Positions 22,386 through 32,573 of a stretch of DNA of 64,000 nt are shown one piece after another (the first letter of the stretch is position 1; every line of letters begins with the position of its first letter). Under the pieces are notes generated by a model. The model was not told the origin of the DNA. It was given only the letters and a program-made list of their open reading frames with translations, and ran no database searches. A program made the position numbers and the translations under genes. The stretch is taken from contig NAJO01000014.1 in NCBI GenBank assembly GCA_002077065.1, positions 868,001 through 932,000 of the forward strand, given 5' to 3'. The DNA is from Cryoendolithus antarcticus. Its lineage: Eukaryota; Ascomycota; Dothideomycetes; Cladosporiales; Cladosporiaceae.

Positions 22386-23804
22386 ATGGTGCGTCGGCGC
22401 CTGCGCAGTCCCATAATGTATATACAGCCACGGCCAGACCCTCGATTCGCCGGCCAGAGAGGACCCTTATCCGATCGCTGCCAACATTGCCACACCAACT
22501 TGACTGGTCAGGTCTCCCTGACCTGTCGGGGTTGCAATGTCACACACTACTGCAGCAACACGCACTATGTCCTGGACTGTGCTGTACACGAGCCCTTGTG
22601 TAAAGAGATCAGGGACTGCGCGCGCATTGCTGGCCAGTATCCGGAGCTCTCTGCCTTTCGCCTTGCTCAAGCACTCTTGAAACTACACACCAAGGACGGC
22701 GTGACGAAGTCACTGCAGCTACGTTCAAATGGATATGTCTCGAACACCGTTGACGGCGTGCAAATGAGGAACAGCATACCGCCACTGCTCCTACAGCTCG
22801 ATCGCGACCAACAATGCTACGACTTCATCAAATGGCATCTCGTCACTGGAAAGCCCTCGAACCCTTTCTACCGAATTGCGTTGAACCATCGTCGCAAGTT
22901 CGAGGGGTCATATGTGCTGGAAGAACCATACCTAGACTCACGGTGGTGCCAATACAACCCGCATCTGGTGGCGACAAGTCTGCTGCTAAAACTGAAGCTC
23001 CTAGTCGATCTGATCAACGTCCGTCGTGTGCGGAAAGTACTTGGCACTCGTCTGCTACCCGAGCTCACGCTCTACGTGGAGGAAGCAATTGTCAGAAGCC
23101 CTTTGTCGTTGGCGTTCTGTCGCAAGGATGACGTTGGCCTACAAGATCTTCAGCACACACTACTGCGGCACATCAAGCTCCACTGCCACACGCGTGAGAT
23201 CATGAGCACTTGTTTCCTCGAAGCCATCCTTGGAGGGCTCTGGTACGACTCGACGGTGCATTACCATGATCCCCAGGCCAGCCCGGCACAAGCCAGTCTA
23301 TATATCGACGTTGCAGGAGCGGCCTGGCACCAGACCGAGGGCGTTCTCGAGCTACTGTGCGCTGCGCAGAAGTCCGCCATGAAAGACCGCGAGACTGAAA
23401 CTGAGTACCGGACCGGGCACCGGAGATTCAGGACGCATCCTGTGCCGGGATCCGGCCTGAACTGGAATGATATAGAACGCCTTCACTGGGAGGACAGCCT
23501 GGTTCGCTTGTGGGACTACCTGGAATTTGAGGTGGTGGACGCCCAAAGTATCAGCACTCAGAGACCTTCCACTCTGCATCGCCAGCAACTGTTGGCTGAG
23601 TGGCTGACCTATGAACGTACGGATGGGGGACCTGAGGCATCATGGGTGGCCGGAAGGGAGGTCTACGATGGTCGTGAAGGGGACGTGGTGGACTTTTCTG
23701 AGCCCGGCATTCTTGCAGTTGGGGACGATGGGGAGAATGTGGATGATGATGCGGATGGGGATGATGCGACCGGAGAGTGCTGGAGGGTAGAGTGTGACTG
23801 CTGA
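22386..23804 (+). CDS. MYND-type zinc-finger protein, unknown function
   Basis: A single exon of 472 residues from the ATG at 22386; the frame is open a little upstream but only from a TTG. The N-terminal finger (about 31-72) reads C-Q-H-C ... C-R-G-C-N-V-T-H-Y-C-S ... H-Y-V-L-D-C-A-V-H-E-P-L-C. This fits MYND except that the usual C-Q after Y-C-S is H-Y, where the histidine could still bind zinc. The next 350 residues are alpha/beta-like with no catalytic signature I recognise; there is no SET domain. The last 40 residues are strongly acidic (repeated Asp/Gly). MYND fingers usually bind proline-rich partners. It may be a fungal-specific protein with an N-terminal MYND module. Confidence 0.72.
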   Translation: MVRRRLRSPIMYIQPRPDPRFAGQRGPLSDRCQHCHTNLTGQVSLTCRGCNVTHYCSNTHYVLDCAVHEPLCKEIRDCARIAGQYPELSAFRLAQALLKLHTKDGVTKSLQLRSNGYVSNTVDGVQMRNSIPPLLLQLDRDQQCYDFIKWHLVTGKPSNPFYRIALNHRRKFEGSYVLEEPYLDSRWCQYNPHLVATSLLLKLKLLVDLINVRRVRKVLGTRLLPELTLYVEEAIVRSPLSLAFCRKDDVGLQDLQHTLLRHIKLHCHTREIMSTCFLEAILGGLWYDSTVHYHDPQASPAQASLYIDVAGAAWHQTEGVLELLCAAQKSAMKDRETETEYRTGHRRFRTHPVPGSGLNWNDIERLHWEDSLVRLWDYLEFEVVDAQSISTQRPSTLHRQQLLAEWLTYERTDGGPEASWVAGREVYDGREGDVVDFSEPGILAVGDDGENVDDDADGDDATGECWRVECDC

Positions 23805-24570
23805 GTGTGGTGGATGCTGGGAGTGCGGATGAGGAGGGAGGCATACGGTCATGGCGCTGAGAGGCCGTAGAGTCATGTGGCTCGCTATTCAGGACGCTGT
23901 CATGACTGGCGACGGTGCATTGCTCGAGGTTTCGCATGATAAAGTACAATGGTGGCTAGCTTTGAGGTATGCTGATAATCTGTATCAATAGATGTCCAAG
24001 ATGAGTGCATGGTCGTCCATGCAGCCTGTTCTCCACGTACATTCTCATGAAGTGACCATTCGTGAAGTGAGTTATCGATGTTCGAACACGAAAAGAGTCA
24101 ACACCACGCGCAATGTCCATCTGTGCAGATGGTCCTGGCATACGAACCATGGACACATGCACATTCCAACAGGTCTCAACCCATTCCCTGCACGACCCTA
24201 CTTGCTAGCCCGTGCCTTTCCAGATCCTTCCAGGTCCGGCCAGGAAAGCAATTAGTCGAATTGGGAGCGACCCTCGATTCGAACTCTGCACGACAGCGCG
24301 CCGGATTACAGCTTATGCGCATTCCCGATCGGCCACACAGGATCTGAGTATGGCATGTCGTAAATTGCGAGACTTACGGTATATACTTTTTCGATTTAGA
24401 GTTTGGTGCCGTCGATATGCCCATAAGGTGGTATTGATGCACGTGACGATGGTCGTGCTAACGGCACATCCAATACACGCCTACTTTGATAAGCTACCTA
24501 CATCTCCCTTCCCACCACTTATCCAACACACTCCATTTTCCCTGCCTTTCATGCATCCTTCCGAAGTCAC
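23805..24570. other. Intergenic stretch with a tRNA-like motif pair
   Basis: The stretch lies between the convergent MYND and Pan1 genes. On the minus strand it holds a TGGCCGAtcGG-like box A (24317-24335) and an AGTTCGAATCG box B (24275-24285), but no stable cloverleaf. No protein-coding frame is supported. Confidence 0.4.
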
Positions 24571-27500
24571 CTACAACACCCGTCCAGCAACCCCGGACGC
24601 ACTCCGATCCTTCGTCTGCGTCTTCTTCAACCCCCTCCCAGCCTGGATCTCTCCCAACAAGCCGCTGACGTTCGGCACTGCGGCAGCAGGAGGCGGACCT
24701 GGTGCTGCTGGAGGTGGGAACGCTCCAGGCATAGGTGGAGGAGGCGGAGCGCCTGAGCTCGGCATCGGCGGTGGCGGCGGTGCACCACTTGAAGGCATGG
24801 GAGGCGGTGGCGGAGGAGCAGAGCTTGGAGCAGGGGAGGAAGGCTTAGAGTCCGAGCCCATGCTTGAGATCGGACGAGGTGGGGCCATGGTACCAAAAAG
24901 GATTGAGGCGAGGTGCTTGGCACTGCCGCCTTGGGGTTCGTCGGGACCATTGTCATCGTCGTCACTGGATTCGGACTCGACTACGCTCCAGTCATCATCG
25001 TCGGAGGGCTTCGCGCGAGATCGGCCGGTTGCGATTGGTTCTGGGAGAGTGGTCTTGCTTTCGGAGTTGCTGGGGCGGTGGAAAGGGTTGTTGTCGATTT
25101 TAGGAGCTGAGTCAGGTGTTCCAGCAGTGGAGGAAGCGGCGGCCATGGACTTGAAGAACGGGTTGTTAGAGCCTTCGCCGGGGCTCTTCACAGGGGGACT
25201 TGTTGCTGCGTTTGAAGGAAGCGGTGGCGCCGCGGGAGGTGCAGCTGGCGGGCTGACGGCCTTTTCGGAGAGAATCGTACTTGCGGTCGGCGTGCTGCCA
25301 TCAGGCGTGTGTCTCGTGGCGCCTTCGTCATCACTACTGTCGTCAGAGTCCATATTCTCGAGTTGAGCGCGAAGCTGTCGCTCCCGCTCCTTTGCTGCCT
25401 CGATCTCGGCTCGCTGGGCCGCAAGTCTGGACTCCTTCTCGGATGACTCTTTCTTGGCAGCTTCGCGTCGTTTCTTCTCTTCAGCTCTCTTGAGCTTGCC
25501 TGCCTTGACTTGCTCTTCCAACGCGCGGAGTGAAGCCTCTTGTTCCTCCTTCTGCTTCTGTAGCTCACGCTCTTGTCGAGCTTCTTCGTCTCTGTAAGGA
25601 TGTCAGTAACATTCATATCGCTGCAGTGGCATAGTTCAACGTACTCCATATCGTGCGTCTCCCTCGCCAGTGCATCCTGCTGTTCTCGGATAGCCTGTTC
25701 CTTGATCTGTGTCTCCGCCCGCTTGGATTCTGCATGCGCCTGATCCTGACCCTGGCTCTGCAAACTCTCACTTCGGTTCTTCCATGGTGCAGGTGGCGGC
25801 GGCTTACCCTTGCCAGTCGACGCTGGCGGAGATATGCTCTCGCCTTGCAATCGCCCTCGCCTCTCCTGCTCTCGGCGAGCATCTTCCTCCTCAGCTTGCT
25901 TGACACGATCCTCCCGCTCTTTGCGCTCACGCTCAGAACGTTGAGCCGCCGACTCGCCACCCTTGGCTGGTGTCTTGAGGCCCAATGCGGCGAGTCTCTC
26001 GGCCATGCGAGCTTCGGCCTGCTGCTTGATGAAAGCCGCACGCTCTTCGGCAGTCTTGTAGCTTGAGTAGGAGGAGCCTGTGGTCTGCGGGGTCGACACA
26101 GAAGGCTGCGATGTGGCAGGGCTGCCAGTGCGAGCAATACTATCAGTGCGACTGCTGCTGTCCATCCTCTCAGCAGCCAGCGGCCGTAATTTCTCCTCGT
26201 TCCTGACTTTCGACGACCGCGAAGTGCGTTGGAGGTCGAAGATGAAGTCCTTGACCTCATCCTCCACGCCAAGACCATCGTCCCATCGCCGTCGCTCATG
26301 CTCATCGGATGCGCTTTCACCACCTTCCTTCAGGCTCGACTCAAGGCCCTTGGAGTACTCAGTGACACTCTCCTCAACATCTTTGACCATCTGCTCGTTT
26401 TCCTCGCGCTCGCGCGTTACGCGTCGTGATTCGTCTTCAAGTCGTTTCGCGGCAGCACTTCCGTCGTCTCCAGTGTCCACCTTGCGCCCAGTAAGTGCGG
26501 CAGAACGCTGCTGCATCATGGCCTTCGCCCTGGCTTTCAGACGATCGCTTTCAGTCACCTGCCCGCCAGGTCCGGTACCCACGATCGCTGCGGCTGACGT
26601 CGGGTTCGCTTTGGCGTCCTTCAACCTGTACAGCTCCAATTGTGCATCCGCAATTGCCTTCTCGCACTTTCGCACGTGACTAGCCAGCTCAGGCAGTTTG
26701 TCAGACAGGCCGCGCAATTGTCTTTGAAGTGTGCGACGCTCGGCGTCCGAGTCCCCAGTCTTGAATGCAGAGTTCGGGTGAGCGTCAATGTCTTCCTGTA
26801 TCCTTCGCACCCGCCGGAACAGGTCTTCACTCTCTTTGCGGTCCTTACGGTCCAGCGCATCTTCCTGATCGACGTTCGACTCGTCCTCAAAGTCCATCGC
26901 ATCGAGCAAGACTTGCTTCTCCCGTATCGCCTTGCGTAGTTGATCGATGCTCGGCTCGTCAGCGCTGGTGTCACTCAGCGCAGGGCTCGGACTGCGACCA
27001 TCTTGACCTACTCGTCGCCTGGCCGAGCTGCGATATCCGACATCGAAGTCATCATTCTTGAACACCGTCGCATCTTTCCTGTTCGCGGCAGGCGTCGGTC
27101 CGCCGTTGGCTTTGAATGAATGCGACTTCAGGTAGCTCACTCCAGTTTTCTGCGGCTGGAGGAATGCACCAGTGTTCTTCCGCTCCTGCGCATCGCGGCT
27201 CAGCATGTTCTTCATGGTTCCGATGCTAGCATCCAGGTTTCGCGTCGAGGGAGGAACGAGCTCTGGCGGCAGCTGGGTAGGCACAGGATATCCGTTCAGC
27301 CGTCGGTAGATCAGATGCATCGCCACAGCGAATTCGTCCAAGTTCAACCGACCTCTGTTATTCGGGTCTGAAAGTGTCCATATCCGCTCGAGATCCGGCT
27401 TGTCCAACCCTGACTGTCCGAGAATCTCGATGGCTTGGCTGCCCGTGATGTATCCCTTTCCAAATCCATCCCAAGCTTTGAACATGTCATCGTAGATCTT

Positions 27501-28805
27501 CTTCTCTTGCTTCGTCACTGCCCATGGTACTGTCGCGTTCCCGCTGAGACCTTGCGAGCTGAAGCCAGCCTCACGACCCGGCTGCGGCATCATCTGCTGT
27601 GACAGAGCATCGAGGTTTGGTAGACCAGATGCGGGCGCGTTCACCAAACCCCACTGACCAGGTGCGCCTGTCGGCTGTGCGTTTAGTGGCGCTGCCATGG
27701 GGTATCCAGTCTGCTGAGGCGACAGCGTCTGCTGCTGATTGAAGCCTGTAGGCATTGGCGGCATCGGCGGGCGTGGCCCCGTGTAGCCAGTAGCCTGCGG
27801 CATACCGCCCTGGAAGCCAGTCTGCTGAGGTTGCTGAGGTTGCTGAGGTTGCTGGAAGCCTGTCTGCTGTGGGAATTGGTAGCCCGTTGGCTGCGCAGTC
27901 AAGGCAGACAGCATCTGCTGATTTGACGGATTTTGTGCTTGAGGCTGCTGAATCGTAGGTGGCTCGCTGAAGTTCGGCGCATTCGTCTTGGAAACCGCTG
28001 CAGGTCGATCGTCGGGAATAGCGAATGAGATCATGTCCACCATGCTGGAGACCTCGTTGCGCACCTTCTCGGGTAGGGAGGGTGGTAGGTCCTTTCCCGT
28101 CAGCCTCAGGTTGCACAGGTACATGGCCAGCGCAAACTCTGGGAAGAGAAGTTGGCCAGACTTGGTCGTGTCTGACAGTGTCCATATCTGCGCCAAGCTG
28201 CTGCCATCGAGCTTGCTCCTAAGCAGAAGGTCTCGTGCCTTGTCACCACTTAAGGCCTGCTCATTCCCTGTGGCACTCTTGAACAGCTGCGCGAACTTGG
28301 CCTGATCAGTCGCAGTGATGAAGCTGAGCCGCACGTTCGGGATATGGCTGCTGGTCGTACTTGCTGCAGGTGCGGGCGAGGATGCAGATGCACCGCGGAA
28401 TGAGTTGGCGATGTCATTCGAGGTCATGCCCGTAGGCTGTGGCCGTTGAGGCTGGGCGGGGGGTGGAGGCAAGGCATTCTGCTGTTGCTGTGGCGGTGGA
28501 GCCTGTGGTAGAGGAGGTTGATACCCGGTAGGCTGCTGGTATTGGAAGCCCGGCTGCTGCTGAGGAGGTTGTGGTGGCTGCTGCTGGAACTGGCCTTGCT
28601 GCGGAGGATAGCCAGTCGCTTGGGGTTGTATACCAGCCTGTCCTGGGTATCCCGTGTACTGCTGCTGCAATGGCTGCTGCTGTTGCTGGAAGCCCTGAGG
28701 CTGTTGCGACTGAAAGGGAGACGGGGCGCCTTGGAATCCCGTCGGCTGCGGTTGGAGTCGCGCGCTGTTGGCGCCTCCTAGATACGAATTCGAGCCGCTA
28801 TACAT
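24571..28805 (-). CDS. pan1: Actin cytoskeleton-regulatory complex protein Pan1
   Basis: Exons 25645-28805 and 24571-25591, joined across a 53 bp intron (25592-25644, GTACGT...TTACAG), give about 1393 residues. The N-terminus is Gln/Pro-rich with recurring Q-x-T-G-Y/F motifs, including a perfect 9-base triplication at 27823-27849. Two EH domains follow: one near 155-250 ([11 protein letters not shown]) and one near 430-520 ([11 protein letters not shown]). Then come a central coiled coil (about 640-750), a long charged helix, repeated N-N-P-F motifs and a polyproline C-terminus ending in a WH2-like [13 protein letters not shown]. This is the order in Pan1, the Eps15-like scaffold that works with End3 and Sla1, binds endocytic adaptors and activates Arp2/3 at actin patches. 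No upstream exon is needed. Confidence 0.95.
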
Positions 28806-29055
28806 CCTGCCTCGCGAGTGTCTGTGCAGTATATGTAGCTATGTGCAATGGTGGGAGAGTGAATAGTTGGTGCTACGCGAGCTGATGGCTCGAGCTTGTC
28901 GAAGACGCGGAACGGAACATCCACGTTCGCCATGTGGCTGTCCACGTCATCTACACCATGGCATTCAAGAAGGCATCACTTCACTGCACGACTCTCGCTA
29001 AAGTACACGACACATGTAATCGAGCTGAAGCGAAGCCTCTGGATTCAATACTGTA

Positions 29056-30360
29056 CTACAGCTTCTCACCGTCCTTCACCCCATTCTTCTCCCTCCACCC
29101 ATCGTACAACGCCGTCCCATAATCGCCCCTGTTCGGCAGCCTCTGTATGGTATGTATGTGGTACTTCTTTGGTAGCGCATTCGCAAGCCAGACACCGTTG
29201 TGATGATCGAATTCATCCATCACAACCGGGCTGTGCACCCGGTAGTAGAATGGTGTCTTGTCGTTGACTGGCCCAATCCAAGCAAAGTAGGTCTCATCAA
29301 TATACTTCTCCACTCTTTGCAGCAACAGCTCCTTCGAAGCCACGGGAAGTATCTCATTGAAGATGCCCACGATCCCGAGCAAAGCTGTTCGTTGTCCGGC
29401 ATCGAGATCAGAGCCAGCAATACCTGCGAACGGTACAACTCGATTATCTTGGTGCGCGCCACCCAAGCCTCGCAGATCCGCCGGGTTCCAGCACTCCTTC
29501 TCCATACTCGAGCCATCGATATCATTGATGTCACCCTTGATCGTTGCCTTCTTCTGCTGGTCCGGTGAGAGACTCCTCATGAACGTCAGACCCGCGGCTT
29601 CCTCCTTTACCAACACCTGTCTGCCCTTCTCCGGCCCCTCATCAATGACATTCGGCTCTGCGCCCACGAAGAACGGCCCAATGACCATTTCGCCCTTGAG
29701 CGAGAAGACATTCAGGCACAGATGATGGCCGAACAGATTGAATCCCCACGGTCCATCTTCGCTTGGCTCCCCAAAGAGGCAGAAGTGGTAGGAATCGGCA
29801 CTCAATACATTTCGCAAAGTGGTCAGTTCCCCGAGAAAAGCATTTGTTAGCATCGCCGTCCAAATCTTCTCGTAGCCTTCTGGTGAGAGACTAGCTTTGA
29901 GCAGGTCGTGTACGGCTTTGCGAAGGGAGGCAGACATGTCTTCCAATCTAATTCCGGAGTCTACGATGATTACTTCGGGGTTTGACCAGCTTCTCCACTC
30001 CTTTGCGGTTACGGGATAGCGCATTGCCTTTCTCTCATCCTCAGAGGCGGCTTGGATCACAGCGTGAGCGGCTTGCACCATTGCGGCTGTTGGGCCATTG
30101 GCAGAAGGATCAGCGTGCCAGACGTCAGGTCGGACAGTGCCGTCTGTCGTGAAGCCATGGTAGGGTTTCTTGTAGTTTTCTAGCCAACCGCGAGCTACAG
30201 GAACGAGGAAGATGGACTCGTTTGAGAGCACATCTTTCGAGTGGGTCCGAGCATCTCGATCGGAAGGGTGTAGACGGGGATGATCTAGAGGTATGAGGTA
30301 GTCTCGGAAGTTTCCCGAAGTCTCGACGATCTTATTGTGGGAGGCGAGATCGTTGGCCAT
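29056..30360 (-). CDS. DUF3500 family protein
   Basis: A single exon of 434 residues. The DUF3500 signature segments are present: W-G-F-N-L-F-G-H-H-L-C-L-N-V near 205-220, then G-P-F-F-V-G-A-E-P, later Y-I-D-E-T-Y-F-A-W-I-G-P, F-Y-Y-R-V-H-S-P-V-V-M-D-E-F-D near 375-390, and a C-terminal H-x-H-T-I-Q-R-L-P-N-R-G-D-Y-G. The many conserved His and Asp residues suggest an enzyme, possibly metal-dependent, but the family has no settled activity that I know. No signal peptide or membrane span is seen. It shares a 377 bp divergent promoter region with an FAD monooxygenase, which suggests a joint catabolic role (inference). Confidence 0.85.
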   Translation of the reverse strand: MANDLASHNKIVETSGNFRDYLIPLDHPRLHPSDRDARTHSKDVLSNESIFLVPVARGWLENYKKPYHGFTTDGTVRPDVWHADPSANGPTAAMVQAAHAVIQAASEDERKAMRYPVTAKEWRSWSNPEVIIVDSGIRLEDMSASLRKAVHDLLKASLSPEGYEKIWTAMLTNAFLGELTTLRNVLSADSYHFCLFGEPSEDGPWGFNLFGHHLCLNVFSLKGEMVIGPFFVGAEPNVIDEGPEKGRQVLVKEEAAGLTFMRSLSPDQQKKATIKGDINDIDGSSMEKECWNPADLRGLGGAHQDNRVVPFAGIAGSDLDAGQRTALLGIVGIFNEILPVASKELLLQRVEKYIDETYFAWIGPVNDKTPFYYRVHSPVVMDEFDHHNGVWLANALPKKYHIHTIQRLPNRGDYGTALYDGWREKNGVKDGEKL

Positions 30361-30737
30361 GATCTTAAGGAGTGCCTTGGTGTTATCAACCGCACAGGCT
30401 TGTCCTGTCGGAGTATGTATCCAAGGTATAGACGCGGACTGTATGGACTAGACTGAAGGAACGAGAGACATACTACCTGACGCTACCTATCGATGATATG
30501 CATTGCTCTCTACCACCATTTTGCCGGGTCAATGTAAGAGAGATCCATAAGACCAGTCTCCGGCTTCCATTGCCGTCACCTTCAAGTCGCCCCACTACTT
30601 TGCGGGGCAGCACGGCTGCGAGGGACTTGCCCTAATACATGGTGCATGTGGTAAGGCATTGCACTCATACTGATGTGTACAGCGACTCGCCTGTTGAGTC
30701 TTGAATATGGCCGTGATACCCTGCTCCCTTATGCCCA
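30361..30737. promoter_or_regulatory. Shared divergent promoter (DUF3500 / FAD monooxygenase)
   Basis: 377 bases separate the two diverging start codons. Just before the monooxygenase start there is a five-codon upstream frame (30731-30745, ATGCCCAATGGCTGA) that overlaps the main ATG at 30738. Confidence 0.55.
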
Positions 30738-32099
30738 ATGGCTGATCCCACCCCAAGAAGAGCGGCCGTCGCCCTGAACATCACGATCATTGGCGCTGGA
30801 CTCGGTGGACTAAGTGCAGCAATCTCCTGCGCTCTAGCAGGTCACAATGTCCTTGTCCTCGAGGGAGCGAAGCAGCTAGCTGAGGTGCGCCACTCCCAAC
30901 CATATCTACGAAAGCTATGCTGACATTCCCTCGAGATCGGCGCCGGCCTCCAGATAACACCCAATGCTTCTCGTCTCTTCGCGCAATGGGATATCCTCGA
31001 GCGTCTTCGGCCACTGGCCGCCGAGCCCACATACCTCGCTGTACGCCGCTACTCAGATGGCAAGATTCTGTCGCTGACGGAGGACTTCAACGACGACATG
31101 ATGCGGAAGTACGGCGCTCCCTTCTGGGACTTGCACAGGGTGGACTTGCAGAGGATGATGTATGACCGCGCGATAGAGCTTGGGGCGAAAGTCAGGCTGG
31201 GCGCGAGGGTAGCGGACATAGACTTTGAAACGCCCAGTTTGACGCTCGAGGGTGGGGAGGTATTGAACGCGGATCTATTGGTGGGTGCTGATGGGCTGTG
31301 GTCGAAGTGCAGGGAGCGATTTTTGGCTACGGAGGGGAAGACTGACGCGCCATTACCGACCGGTGATCTGGCTTATCGGATCGTGCTGAAGGCAGATGAG
31401 ATCGAGGACACGGAGCTCAGGGACTGGATCAAGAACGCCAGTGTAAACTTTTGGGCTGGACCTGGAGCACATGTCGTCGCTTATAGTCTGAGGGGAGGGG
31501 AGATGTTCAACATTGTGCTCTTGCAGCCTGATGACTTGCCAGAAGGCGTTGCACGACAGGCTGGAACAGCCAGTGAGATGAGGGAATCTTTGAAGGGATG
31601 GGATCCGGTCCTTACTCGATTCTTGAACCATGTCAAGGAGGTGGATAAGTGGAAGCTGATGCATCGCCCGGAGCTCGACAGCTGGGTGAGCGAGAAGAGC
31701 AACTTTGTCTTTCTCGGCGATGCATGTCATCCGATGCTACCATACCTCGCTCAAGGCGCGAACTCGTCACTTGAGGACGGCGCAGTACTTGGGCATGTCA
31801 TTGCGACGCTGGAATCGAAGGTGCAGCTCCCGCAAGCACTGGCGATGTATGAGCAGTTAAGGAAGAAGCGAGGTGAAGCCATCGTTCGAGAGACATTCGC
31901 CCAGCGGCACGACTTCCATATGCCAGACGGACCGGAGCAGGAGCAGCGAGATCGACTGATGCTATCGAAGCTGGGCAAGAAGATCGATGTCAAGTTCCCT
32001 TCTCGATGGCAGTGTGAGTCGGATGTGCAACCTTGGCTGTATGGCTACGATGCGAAGGCTGAGACGGAGGCTGCACTGAAATCGTCGCCCTATACATGA
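30738..32099 (+). CDS. FAD-dependent monooxygenase (salicylate hydroxylase-like)
   Basis: Exons 30738-30884 and 30936-32099, with a 51 bp intron (30885-30935, GTGCGC...TCGAG, branch GCTGAC), give about 436 residues. Motifs of class A flavoprotein hydroxylases are in order: the dinucleotide-binding G-A-G-L-G-G-L at 19-25, a conserved R-V-D-L-Q-R-M-M near 115, the D-G motif (G-A-D-G-L-W-S) near 160, and the FAD-ribityl motif F-L-G-D-A-C-H-P-M-L-P-Y near 300 followed by Q-G-A-N. These enzymes use NAD(P)H and O2 to hydroxylate aromatic acids such as salicylate; the substrate here is not determined. No membrane anchor is seen. The tight divergent arrangement with the DUF3500 gene hints at co-regulation. 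Confidence 0.88.
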
Positions 32100-32573
32100 C
32101 AAGCCCTGCGGACATGATTCCAGCAACACATGTTCGCTCCTCGAAGGAGGTGCTCTCTTCTCGCTGTGGAGAACGCACCATCAGTGGCGGTCTCGAGATC
32201 GGGCCCGCTAGGCATTTCAGAATGGTACTGTCGACAGACTACTATTCCTCTCTCGCAAGAATATGCCTCTGTGGATGATGCCGTCCGCCGAGGGGCAATG
32301 CAGTCGAGATCTCAGAAGTCATCGTCTGGACCTAGGCTATATATTTTGGGTGTAATCTGGAGCAGACGCGAGAACCACCCTACGTACGTACATGTAGTTT
32401 CAGTCCATGTATTTCCGTCTCGTGAGCTCTTCGGAGCTGCCGGCGTGCCTCGGCGGTGATCCCTGCCGAAGATCATGCGTAATGCTGCAGGTGAGCTCCC
32501 ATCTTTTCGCAGTCGCGCGGTTGAGGCATGTGAATTCGATCCAAGGTAGCCCTTTTAGTCGTGCCACGGTCTC
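32100..32573. promoter_or_regulatory. Intergenic region upstream of glycerol-3-phosphate dehydrogenase
   Basis: It holds the monooxygenase 3' UTR and the promoter of the downstream gene. A CTATATATTTT stretch near 32336-32347 could be a TATA element, about 230 bases before the start codon. Confidence 0.4.

Noticed and set aside
24212..25366. 384-codon plus-strand frame rich in Gly
   Set aside because: Exact antisense of the polyproline and acidic C-terminus of Pan1; the Gly/Pro mirror pattern explains the open frame.
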